Positions 55,178 through 64,000 of a stretch of 64,000 nt of DNA are shown here, piece by piece. A model generated the notes under the pieces. It searched no databases and was not told the DNA's origin. It saw nothing but the letters and a program-made list of their open reading frames with translations. The translations under genes were made by a program, and so were the position numbers. Within the stretch, counting starts at the first letter, position 1. The number at the start of each line of letters is the position of its first letter. Origin of the DNA: Leptobrachium leishanense (taxonomy: Eukaryota; Chordata; Amphibia; Anura; Megophryidae). The DNA lies in assembly GCA_009667805.1 (NCBI GenBank), contig CM019064.1, positions 75,452,400-75,516,399 of the forward strand, given 5' to 3'.

Positions 55178-56815
55178 TTCAGAGAAAAAAAACAAATTTT
55201 ATATATCATTTTTCAATATTTTTTATTTTACATTTTATATGGTCATGTTTGGTATAATTCCTTTGATACATCACTTGAATTTCTAAGACCTATAGAAGTG
55301 AAGATGTGGGTGTCCAAAGGACCCTGTCCACTCCTCTTTCCAAATTCTGTCCAGTTATGCTGTAGTTAAGGGAGTGTTTCTGACCTCATAACGTCATTGC
55401 ACTCTACGAATGCCCCCCAGTCCTAGTCATTCATCCTGCGGCCTGATGACGGGAGGAGAAAAGACTGGTCACCGAGGGAGCAATCAAAAGGTGAGTAACT
55501 TGCATTGCATTGAGCATCCTCAACAGTCCAGTAGGAAAACAGACGTCACTCTATACAAGTCCTTCACATCCAAGAGGATAACTGATAGAGGGTCTAGAAT
55601 TGGGCTATAAATCCCATGAAAATATTCTAGATCTTCACGCTCAAATACGGTGAGTGCTTAGTTTAGGTTCACGTTGACTGCAGCTTGGGATTGAAAGTGA
55701 AAAATACAATAACCAACCAAAAAGGAATTTCTAAAAATAAAAATCATGCCTCACTGTTTTATGCGATGGTTTCTATTTAATTTGGTTCTACAGAACTGTG
55801 CATGAGATGTCCTTATTATGCCCAAATCCAACCTCATTCTGGTGAATTTGTCCTGTCTGTCCCCCCATTTAAATCACTGCTTATACATTTTCTGTATCTC
55901 CTATTGGCTAACTCTATGCATACATTTGCATAAAGTGCTTATATTTTTAAATTCAGCAAATTATTCAAAAATATGTTTATGTTCCGATTTACAACTGGAA
56001 GAAATCCCTTGGGTGAATGAAATGTGCTGCTTGTGCTGAAGGTGGGACCACAGATTCTTTGTTGCATTGTGTTATTGTTAAATCTGCTTCTGAATCTGAG
56101 TCAGGCAGTGGGTTTGAAAAGCAGATTGTGAAGCAGAACATTGATTACAGCGGCCTCGCGCTGCATGCCAAACATCACTCTGCTGGGATCTATATCATAC
56201 TGCCAGTTGCTGACCAGCTTTCAGCCTCCACCTGTTCAGCTCAGATGTTCGGCATCACAGTGAAGGATACGTAGGGTTATGATGACAAATCATTGCCGTA
56301 TGCCATGCAGATTTTTCATGTTGTTGGCTTTATTTCACACAATGAAAAATGAAACCGATGAAAGGGAAGACAAAAACAGCAGTATGCTCCACCTATAGGG
56401 ACACAGGTATAGGCAGGAGCAACTTGGTTATGGTTTCCAGATTTCATCAAATAGAGGTTTCCTTTTATAGCATTAAAATAAATGTTTTGTTTAAAATATT
56501 TTGAAAACGGGCACTTCGGGGGTTATGCAAGACCAATGTTTTTTTGCTGAAGTTAAGCAATAGAGGAAATCATCGTCGTTGCAATGGCAACAAACGTCAG
56601 CATTTCAAAAACGTTAAATCTAAACAGTGACAGGAGAAGCTTCAATGTGAAGCAACCTTGGCAAACACCAGAAGGGTTATTAAATAACTCCGACTCAGGG
56701 ACTGTTTTGCTTTTCAGCATCACTTGTGCCATGCCTCGCTTCCACTGTGTACACATTGAAAATAAAGATTAAAAAAAAAAAATCAATATTAACCCAGTTA
56801 ATGACTATATAATAA
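55178..56815. other. Element-free stretch; candidate conserved non-coding blocks
   Basis: 55980-56280 and 56560-56780 are unique-looking (for example GCAGATTGTGAAGCAGAACA; AACACCAGAAGGGTTATTAA). No splice-flanked exon can be argued from the short frames. Low confidence as regulatory DNA. Confidence 0.2.
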
Positions 56816-56956
56816 AACAGGGCTTGACAAATCCATGGGCCTGGTAGTCACTGGCTCCTAGAATTTTACTCCTGGCTCCTAAATTTCCAGTTTATTTTAC
56901 ACCAATCTAAAACCATCTAGTTGGCTTCAATGTTTTCTTCCTGTTTGCTACATTTA

Positions 56957-59900
56957 CAGGGTTATTCAAAGAGATCCGAATGGCTGCCGAAAGGGAACCG
57001 AACGCTGAAAATTAGCGTTCGGTTATCTTTCTTGGCTATTCGGCTATTCAGAGAGCAGGCAATTCGCCAAATCCTAGCGAATTGCCTGCACATACGGTGC
57101 CTGTTCGAGGGCAGTGAAATCCCCATAGAGAAGCAATGCTTCGGCTATTCAGAGAGCAAAAGCCAGCAGTGAAAAGTTGCCGAATTGCCCTGCCATTCCG
57201 TGGTTTCATGCGGAAGGTTTATTCAGGTGAATCCCATAGGCTTTAATGTTAAAAAATATTCCCGTTTTAATTCAATATCTAATAAACCGCTCATTATAAT
57301 ATTATGCAGTAAAGAGTCTCTTTATTTATAGATTTTTTAGGATATTTTAAGCATTTTACTGTTTTTTTTTTTTTAACCCATTAGTGACCGGGCGGTTTTA
57401 CACAAATCCGTCTTTTAGTGACCGCTGCTGTTTTTACGTTTCTGCGCTGTTAGTGTTTAGGACAATTTTTCCTCTTACTCGTTTATTCGACCCACACATA
57501 TTATACACCCTTTTTCCCGCCATTAAATGGACTTTCTAGAAATACCATTATTTCCATCATATCGAATAATTTACTATAAAAAATATATGAAATATGAGGA
57601 AAAAAATGGTAAAAACACACTTTTTCGTAATTTAATCCCCAAAATCTACAACCACCCAAAAAGACCCCGGCTAAATAGGTTCAAAATTTTGTCCCGAGAC
57701 TAGAAATACCCAATTTTAACATGTGTTTGCTTTTTAACCCCTTCACTGCTGAGACAGTTCACCTATGTGCGCTGCGCTCATTCTGACCATTTTGTGCTAA
57801 TTATTTTTAGATGACAGCCTAGGTCCTATTTAATTAAACTCCCCCCAGACAAAAAAAACTTTAAAAAAAAAAACTTTTTTATTTTATTTAACCCCTTAAG
57901 GGCCGCTGACGTACCCTGTACGTCCTGTCCTCAGGTCTCCCTTAGACCCGCGGACGTACAGGGTACGTCACCGGCGCCAAATCCCCCTCCCGCCCGATAC
58001 TCACCTCCCTCGTTGGATCCCACGGCGATCTGGCAGGGAGGAAGCCTGCCCATGTGATTTACATGGGCAGGCGAGGCTGATGACGTAGCCACGCTGCGTG
58101 GTGACGTCATCAGAAGGTGCCCCCATGTGTTTCAATGGAGGGGAGGGGGGGCTCCTTCAGAGCCCTCTATCTCCCCAACCATTGAAGCTAGGGAGATGCC
58201 GTTTGCACCGCTGGAGAGGGGAGAGCCTCCCCTTTCCAGCGGTGTATGGCATTAATCATTTCGCCGCCGGATCACGTTGCGGCGCAAATTGGCGCCAAAA
58301 CGTGATTCAAACCTGGAGGGGGGCTGACATCTTGGATGTCAGCCAAGCCTCCAGGTCCCCCTCCACCCACTGACAACCTCACCATATGTGTGAGGATGTC
58401 AGTGGGCCAGTTAACCCTCTAGCTGCCATGTAGAGATAAGGAGATCCTAAGGATCCCTTTATCTCCCGATCCATGGGAGCTAGATGGTCATATTTGCCAT
58501 CATTTGAAAGGCCTGATTATGGCCTTTCAAATGATACCAAACATGACCAGGTTTGGTTTTAAAAAAAAATGTAAAAAAAAAATTAAATAAAAAAAAATAA
58601 TAAAAAAATTAAATAAAATAAAAAAATGTTTTTTCTTTAAAAAGTTTTTTTTGTCTGGGGGGAGTTTAATTAAATAGGACCTAGGCTGTCATCTAAAAAT
58701 AATTAGCACAAAATGGTCAGAATGAGCGCAGCGCACATAGGTGAACTGGCTCAGCAGTGAAAGGGTTAAAAGGTAAAAACATGTAAAAATTGGGTATTTC
58801 TATTCTCGGGATAAAATTTGGAAACTATTTAGCCGGGGTCTTTATTGGTGGTTATAGCTTTAGGGGATTAAATTACGAAAAAGTGTGTTTTTACCATTTT
58901 TTCATCATATTTCATATTTTTTTTATATTAAATTATTGGATATGATGGAAATAATGGTATTTCTAGAAAGTCCATTTAATGGCGGGAAAAAGGGTGTATA
59001 ATATGTGTGGGTTGAATAAACGAGTAAGAGGAAAATTTGATCTAAACACGAGCAGCGCAGAAACATAAAAAACAGCAGCGGTCACTAAAAGACGGATTTG
59101 TGTAAAACCGCCCGGTCACTAAGGGGTTAATTTTTTTATTATTTTTTTTTATTTAATTTTTTTTAAAAAAAATTTTTTAAAACCAAACCTGGTCATGTTT
59201 GGTATCATTTGAAAGGCCATAATCAGGCCTTTTAAATGATGGCAAATATGACCATCCAGCTGCCATGGATCGGGAGATAAAGGGATCCTTAGGATCCCCT
59301 TATCTCTACATGGCAGCTAGAGGGTTAACTGGCCCACTGACATCCTCACACATATGGTGAGGTTGTCAGTGGGTGGGGGGGGGGACCTGGAGGCTTGGCT
59401 GACATCCAAGATGTCAGCCCCCCTCCAGGATTGAATCGCGTTTTGGCGCCAATTGGCGCCGAAAAGCGATCCGGCGGCGAAACTGTTAATGCCATACACC
59501 GCTGGAAAGGGGAGGCTCTCCCCTCTCCAGCAGTGCAAACGGCATCTCCTAGCTTCAATGGTTGGGGAGATAGAGGGCTCCGAAGGAGCCCCCCCCTCCC
59601 CTCCATTGAAACACATGGGGGCACCTTCTGATGACGTCACCACGCAGCGTGGCGACGTCATCAGCCTCGCCTGCCCATGTAAATCACATGGGCAGGCTTC
59701 CTCCCTGCCAGATCGCCGTGGGATATGATGAGGGAGGTGAGTATCGGGCGGGAGGGGGATTTGGCACCGCTGACGTACCCTGTACGTCCTCGGGTCTAAG
59801 GAGACCCGAGTACAGGACGTACAGGGTACGTCAGAGGTCCTTAAGGGGTTAATTTATTTTTTTAAGTTTACTTATTTTTTCTGTAACAGCCCTTTATATT

Positions 59901-60313
59901 ATCATTCCCTGGACCTCATATGTAAATTCAGACATTTTCGTTCAGTAGTTTCTTTGCAAACAGCGTTTCACTTTTCAAACATTCAAGCAAACTGTTTTTC
60001 TAATTTATTCACTGCATTCGTCTGCGGTGTCGGGTTTTTCCGGCGGCTGCGCGGCGTGTGATCAGCTCCTGCTCGGGTTTTTGCAGTGGGTTAATCCAGA
60101 TGTTTTTGCGGGTTTCGGCGTGCATTCGCCGGGTTTTTGCGGTGAGTTTTCGTCGTGTTTGCGGCGGCTTTTCCCTGCACTTCAAAGGTCCTGTGGTGCT
60201 TGCTGAATACACCGCAGGGTCGCCGGAATGGGATCGCCGTATCGCCCCGAATTGAAGAGAACGAAAAGTCACCGAACGTGCGTTGACTTTTCGATTCGCT
60301 TTGAATAACCCTG
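56957..60313. mobile_element. MITE with CAGGGTTATTCAAAG ends, enlarged by insertion, TSD TTA
   Basis: The ends are CAGGGTTATTCAAAGAGAT and TCGCTTTGAATAACCCTG, with TTA on both sides (54-56 and 14-16 in 56954-56956 and 60314-60316). Its flanking parts, 56957-57375 and 59853-60313, correspond to 22247-21361 in reverse. The ~2.5-kb centre is an insertion relative to that copy. Confidence 0.88.
57376..59852. repeat. TTAACCCC-punctuated insertion: interleaved inverted repeats X-Y-X'-Y'
   Basis: X (57378-57880) is the reverse complement of X' (about 58635-59128). Y (57893-58570) is the reverse complement of Y' (about 59175-59851). The order is X, Y, X', Y', so the two pairs interleave. Module edges carry TTAA: TTAACCCATTAGTGACCGGG (X), TTAACCCCTTAAGG (Y), CACTAAGGGGTTAA (X' end) and CCTTAAGGGGTTAA (Y' end). 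A sub-module, TTAACCCCTTCACTGCTGAG, begins at about 57735 inside X. Y is GC-rich with GACGTACCCTGTACGTC palindromes; X is A/T-rich. No coding frame is credible. Confidence 0.88.
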
Positions 60314-60672
60314 TTAATATAATTATATCCAGCCCTGGTGCATATATTTATATATGAGGTCTGATCTGGTGTGTGTCTGTCTGCAGTGGGTAAATGGCGT
60401 GTCTGGCCACACATTTCAATACTATCATAAATTGGACAGGCTTTCAGCAAAAACGTTAATCATTTATAGGAAAGCATCACATGACATTAAATAAAAGTAT
60501 CGGTGAGTACCCGGTAAAAAGAATATTGGTACTCATACTCAGTCTTAAAAAAAATGGTATTGTGTATCTTTAATTGTTGAATGTAAAGCTTTGTTAGTCT
60601 GAAGCAAAAACTGGCTCCTAACTTTTGTAGCTGGCTCCTAGATTCAAAGCAAATTTGTCAAGCCCTTTGTTA

Positions 60673-60745
60673 CTCACTACACATGCGTTGGGACAAGTAT
60701 TTGGACAGTGAATTTAAAAAAATACATAAATGTGCAAATATTGCC
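60673..60745. repeat. Possible mariner/Tc1 end fragment
   Basis: GGGACAAGTATTTGGACAGT resembles a Tc1/mariner terminal sequence, with no partner end in view. Confidence 0.3.
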
Positions 60746-61416
60746 TGTGACGGAACTGTTCTCTTCCGCCTGTCCTGACTCTCCAGACACCTCTTCGTTG
60801 CGGTCAGCACGGCTACTGGGAGCGCTGTCCTCAGCGCCTCGAGCAGCTTGACCCGCCTGCTTCTGTTTCTCTGCCCTGGAGCCGTTAGGAATTTCCAGAG
60901 GGCCGCTCTGTGCCTTCTGAGGTTGAGTGTGTAGTGTAGCGTAGTTTGAAGGAGACACCAGACGCGGCTGTATGTTCCAACAGGATTCTCTCTCTGTCTC
61001 ACTCTGAGCTTTAATGAACAAAAACGCCACTACTTATGCTGAAATCCAATAGCCATAATTTGCATAAATGATGCACATCGTCCTACTAAAATGCTAATTA
61101 CATTATGTCAGTTAGATATTTACAATAAACATTCTTTATTGTTCTAACACATCAGATTAAAAAACAAACATTATCCCAGACTTCTTGAAGCCAGATAAGG
61201 GGAAAAGCCCTGTTGCATAAATTACACAGCAGTAAAGCTTGTTTACTGGCTACACAAAAACACATTTACCTACAGGAATATAAGTATTTTTAAAACTAAT
61301 TTAAACTAAAACCAAACGATGTAAAATATATTTAAAATCACACGATATAAATGAACATAATGAACATAAAGTCTCTTGGGGTTTGAAGCGTGGAGCGCCA
61401 CGTCGGCTCCATGACA
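60746..61416 (-). repeat. 3' LTR (671 bp)
   Basis: TG...CA bounds on both strands. The segment 61285-61400 matches 11795-11895, so the LTR family has another, more diverged member in this window. Confidence 0.85.
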
Positions 61417-61829
61417 TATGTCCCCCCTTCCAGAACGGCAGGGCAAGCTTAGATCCCAAACGGATCGCTTGCCACTGACGAGACTTCTCACTTGGTCCCT
61501 TTTCAGCACCATCATCAAAGTTCCAGGGTGCTGGCGCACACGCACCATCAGTGGGGTCTGACGGTCGCTGCAGGGTTGTGGGTCCATAGTCCTGGGGTAA
61601 GAGGCAAGACACCACTCTTGTCCAGTGCTCCCAAGGACTCACCGCAGTAGTGTCTGCCAGGCAACAGGCCACCACAGTCCATAGACACAAAACATTTTCT
61701 AGCGGGCACACTGAAATTCCCCCCAACATCTTTCTGTCTCCAGGGCACCTCTGCAGACCCAGGACCAAGACACAGTCAGCAGTCCCAGCCCTCAGTCTCT
61801 CCTTCGGGTGATGCCCCCCTCCCGAACAT

Positions 61830-63170
61830 TTAGCAGGGGCCCAGCCCACGGCAATCCCCACAATCCCAAAAGGGTGCAATTCTTCCTAGTCTCTCAGGGT
61901 AGTCACTCACCGATTCTGCTGGTCTTCTGGGCAGGTAAGAAGAGGTTCCCTCTCTGTTAGCACCTTGGGTCATAGGGGTGGAGTGCTGGGGGGTCTTCAT
62001 CTTCGTTGGGGACAAGGCACACTCTGATGCCAGCACAGCATCTATCCTTAGAATTTCTCCCAAATCCACTGGGAGTGCCGCAGCTTTCTCACCGTACAAA
62101 AATAGGTCCACAGGCTCCATAATCATTGTCCCCTCAACTCGGCGATTCGGGCTACCTGAAATACATCTCCCTTGCGCAGTGGGAAGGACCGCAGCCTCTT
62201 CGCTGACAGCCTGCTGTTTTTTAATCTTGGCGTTCAGCTGTACTTCTAGCTGTAAAGTCTTTGCTTTCTGTTCAATAACTGAAGCTTGCAGCTCGGCCTG
62301 TACCTGATGGTGTAGTACTGTCTGGAGCCTCTCATTTTCCAGCTGTTGCTGTGCAGTGTACAGCCTGCTTTCAGAGTGTCTCAACTGCTCACTTATAGCA
62401 TGGCGTTGCTCGGTCTCTGCATCACACTGCTCCTGAAGCTCTTGACATCTTGCTTCCCAGGCAGTGTTAGAAGCCTGGAGTTCAGCCTTTAGTTCTTGGC
62501 ACTGACCCTCCAGCTGTTGACATAACTTCTCTAGTAGCTGGGCCTTGCTTTGCTCTGCCTCTCCGTCTGCTCTCAGTTGCTCAATCAGCAGTCTGGCCTT
62601 TTTCAGATTCCCGCCTACTCGCTCAGCGTTACTTTGCTCGTTTTTCAGCTTCTCCGTCAGCTCCATAATCTGGGATTCCAGGAGACACTTTTCCCCCATG
62701 GCTGCCTGGACTTTTAAAACGCCAATGGCCATGGCCTCCTCTCGCTCTCGAGCAGCATTATCCTTGGCTCGCTCAGCAGCTGTAAGTAAATGCCGCAAGC
62801 CAGTGAGCTCCATCTCCAGGCACTGTACATTCACCTCTGCATCATCTCTGGATAGTCTCACCTCGTCCAGCCCTCTCTGGCCATCTTGCAGCTGATCCTG
62901 TAGCCTGTGCAATCGCAGGCCAGTCTCTTTCTCGCCCTGGGTGGCAGAGTCTAGTTGCCCTTTCAAGGTCTCTACCTCCCTTCGAAGCGGGTCACAACAT
63001 TTGCATTCGCTCTCCAGCACCACCTCTATTTCTTTCACCCGTCCACCCCTCCGCTTCTTTTTAGCCTTACTTGAGGGTGGGGGATGGTCACGGTTGGTGC
63101 AGAGGCATATTTTGTTTGGGTCTTGGCGTTGGCAGAAGCCGATGCTTCCAAAATCCCTGATCTCTGCCAA
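61830..63170 (-). CDS. Retrotransposon protein with a ~300-residue coiled coil
   Basis: A 446-residue frame from ATG 63170. The true start is probably upstream by frameshift from 63551. Residues about 1-40 are Pro/Lys-rich with CQRQDPNKICLC and KAKKKRRGG (basic). Next comes CKCCDPLRREVETLKG. Residues about 60-350 are heptad-rich with Glu, Gln, Leu and Arg (for example EQLRADGEAEQSKAQLLEKL) and almost no Pro or Gly, a long parallel-type coiled coil. The last ~100 residues are Pro/Ser-rich. No zinc knuckle or enzyme motif. By position it replaces gag and pol. It could act as a structural, gag-like, self-assembling protein, as L1 ORF1p uses a coiled coil, or be a captured host coiled-coil gene. 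Function is inferred only from shape. Confidence 0.75.
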   Translation of the reverse strand: MAEIRDFGSIGFCQRQDPNKICLCTNRDHPPPSSKAKKKRRGGRVKEIEVVLESECKCCDPLRREVETLKGQLDSATQGEKETGLRLHRLQDQLQDGQRGLDEVRLSRDDAEVNVQCLEMELTGLRHLLTAAERAKDNAAREREEAMAIGVLKVQAAMGEKCLLESQIMELTEKLKNEQSNAERVGGNLKKARLLIEQLRADGEAEQSKAQLLEKLCQQLEGQCQELKAELQASNTAWEARCQELQEQCDAETEQRHAISEQLRHSESRLYTAQQQLENERLQTVLHHQVQAELQASVIEQKAKTLQLEVQLNAKIKKQQAVSEEAAVLPTAQGRCISGSPNRRVEGTMIMEPVDLFLYGEKAAALPVDLGEILRIDAVLASECALSPTKMKTPQHSTPMTQGANREGTSSYLPRRPAESVSDYPERLGRIAPFWDCGDCRGLGPC

Positions 63171-63551
63171 TCCAAGTCTGTAGGCACCCTCTGGGTGTGT
63201 GGTTTTGTGGCCAGCCAGTTCTCCTCCTGGCTACGAATGTCCCCTGGCTCAATCCAGCCTGGGACCTTGTATTTATTGTATTCCACATGCAGAGGGTTAA
63301 AATCTTCCTAGTCCCGCACAGCTTCCCCTTTCTGCAATAAACAGACCTCATTCCAAACGCTCTGGAACAGGTCCATGCTAGGGTTTGGACCATATTGCTT
63401 GAGGCGTCTTTTTACCTCATTGAGCATTTCCATCTCACTCCTGGTTGCGCCACACTTGTGCCTTTGACCCTTACTTTGGTATCCGTTCCATCCACGGCTC
63501 TCCAGCAGGTCCTTCAGGGTGTCCTGCTTGCAGGCTGTATAGTTGGCCATC
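63050..63551 (-). pseudogene. N-terminal frame of the same retrotransposon, one stop and a frameshift
   Basis: ATG at 63551 (MANYTACKQDTLKDLLESRG) begins about 50 bases after the 5' LTR. CKQDTLKDLLESRGWNGYQS resembles a SAP-type helix pair. The frame continues through MEMLNEVKRRLKQYGPNP to GEAVRD, then TAG at 63308-63310. In the same frame it continues YKVPGWIEPGDIRSQEENWL and then leaves the coiled-coil frame by a frameshift near 63165. If stop and shift are decay, the original protein was about 570 residues, with SAP-like, basic and coiled-coil parts. Confidence 0.65.
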
Positions 63552-63601
63552 TCGGGGTGTATTGGTGTTGAAGAGCCTCTATCCACACCGCTGCCAGCCA
63601 A

Positions 63602-63799
63602 TGTGACGCAACCGTTCTCTTCCGCCTGTCCTGACTCTCCAGACACCTCTTCGTTGCGGTCAGCCAGGCTACTGGGAGCGCTGTCCTCAGTGCCTTGAGC
63701 AGCTTGACCCGCCTGCTTCTGTTTCTATGCTCTGGAGCCGTTAGGAATTTCCAGAAGGCCGCTCTGTGCCTTCTGAGGTTGAGTATGTAGTGTAGCGTA
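63602..63799 (-). repeat. 5' LTR, visible part
   Basis: Matches 60746-60942 with scattered differences (for example CAGCCAGG versus CAGCACGG). Cut off by the next element at 63800. Confidence 0.85.
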
Positions 63800-64000
63800 T
63801 AGGGATGCACCGATACCACTTTTTTAAGACCGAGTACGAGTACCGATACTTTTGTTCAAGTACTCACCGATACCAATTACCGATACTTTTATTTTATGCC
63901 ATGTGACGCTTTCCAATAAGAACAGACCTCCTATAAAGCCCCCAGGTCTCATAGATATGCCCCCTGCTCATGGATAATTGCCCCCCCAGCTCATGGATAA
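63800..64000. mobile_element. Left end of a hAT-like element with ACCGATAC words, holding the CATGGATA minisatellite
   Basis: TAGGGATGCACCGATACC inserts into the 5' LTR, with repeated CGAGTAC/CCGATACTTTT words in the first 90 bp. From about 63945, GATATGCCCCCTGCTCATGG and CCAGCTCATGGATA units appear, the same kind as at 1413-3093. It runs off the right edge, so its other end and TSD are not visible. Confidence 0.65.

Larger units (their letters stand above)
56816..60672. mobile_element. Outer hAT-like element with CAGGGCTTGACAAAT ends
   Basis: The left edge CAGGGCTTGACAAATC (about 56819) and right edge ATTTGTCAAGCCCT are inverted. Both subterminal regions carry doubled CTGGCTCCTA words. No TSD is clear, so exact bounds are open. 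It contains the MITE at 56957-60313. Confidence 0.65.
60746..63799 (-). mobile_element. Short LTR retrotransposon encoding a coiled-coil protein
   Basis: Two direct LTR copies start TGTGACGGAACTG (60746) and TGTGACGCAACCG (63602), and match for the visible ~198 bp of the second. The complete left copy is the 3' LTR of the minus-strand element (60746-61416). On the minus strand it begins TGTCATGGAGCC and ends GTTCCGTCACA. Just before it is a polypurine tract, GGAAGGGGGGACATA. Just inside the 5' LTR is a possible primer site, TGGCTGGCAGCGG. The internal region is only about 2.2 kb and codes for no recognisable protease, RT, RNase H or integrase, so it depends on another element. The 5' LTR is broken at 63800 by another element. 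Confidence 0.85.

Noticed and set aside
61301..61879. 192-codon minus-strand frame after the coiled-coil gene
   Set aside because: It overlaps the polypurine tract and runs into the LTR, and shows no protease, RT or other motif. More likely the untranslated 3' part of the retrotransposon.
61978..62895. Plus-strand open frames of 109 and 116 codons
   Set aside because: They are antisense shadows of the Leu/Glu-rich coiled-coil gene and have no independent signature.

Overview
The window looks like repeat-dominated, gene-poor DNA from a large vertebrate genome, most likely a frog. This is inferred from the mix of elements: many families of short hAT, PIF/Harbinger-like and TTAA-flanked (piggyBac-like) transposons, Tc1/mariner copies, Ty3/gypsy-type LTRs, L1- and CR1-clade LINEs and L2-like tails. 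I see no convincing exon of a host protein-coding gene, no tRNA or rRNA, and nothing bacterial or CRISPR-like. All longer coding remnants belong to transposable elements. I had no database, so family names rest on termini, target-site duplications (TSDs) and protein motifs read by eye.

Layout. 1-575: minus-strand L1 ORF2 fragment running off the left edge. 1076-3686: 1.7-kb minisatellite inside a larger repeat, bracketed by a 35-bp direct repeat. 4348-6575: hAT-like element containing a foldback that holds a second hAT, which itself holds smaller foldbacks. 6826-9904: four PIF/Harbinger-like MITEs, an L2-like tail and a 130-bp-arm hairpin. 10797-13050: an LTR-like region and a clean solo LTR. 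16086-21190: three Tc1/mariner copies, two nearly identical. 21193-25150: L2-like repeat split by a MITE, then CR1 and L1 3' ends. 27253-32564: solo LTR, a deleted gag-only LTR element with a hAT in its 3' LTR, and another solo LTR. 32825-34575: Tc1 element holding a TTAA MITE. 34976-36090: purine-rich tandem array. 37237-46218: LTR fragment, MITEs, L2-like repeats and a perfect 35-bp hairpin. 46955-48327: hAT. 51090-55169: LTR candidate, small hAT and a hAT carrying its own minisatellite. 56816-60672: another multi-level nest, with an interleaved set of inverted repeats. 60746-63799: short LTR retrotransposon coding for a long coiled-coil protein. 63800-64000: start of another hAT-like element, with the first minisatellite motif reappearing.

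The gaps between elements hold A/T-rich unique sequence. Some of it, marked as low-confidence candidates, has the look of conserved non-coding DNA. No operon or pathway links these parts; the biology is transposon nesting, decay and non-autonomous amplification. The most unusual items are the coiled-coil LTR element (60746-63799), the X-Y-X'-Y' inverted-repeat array (57376-59852), the two Tc1 copies sharing one frameshift, two other Tc1 copies damaged at catalytic residues, and the gag-only LTR element whose reading frame carries a 27-bp in-frame repeat.
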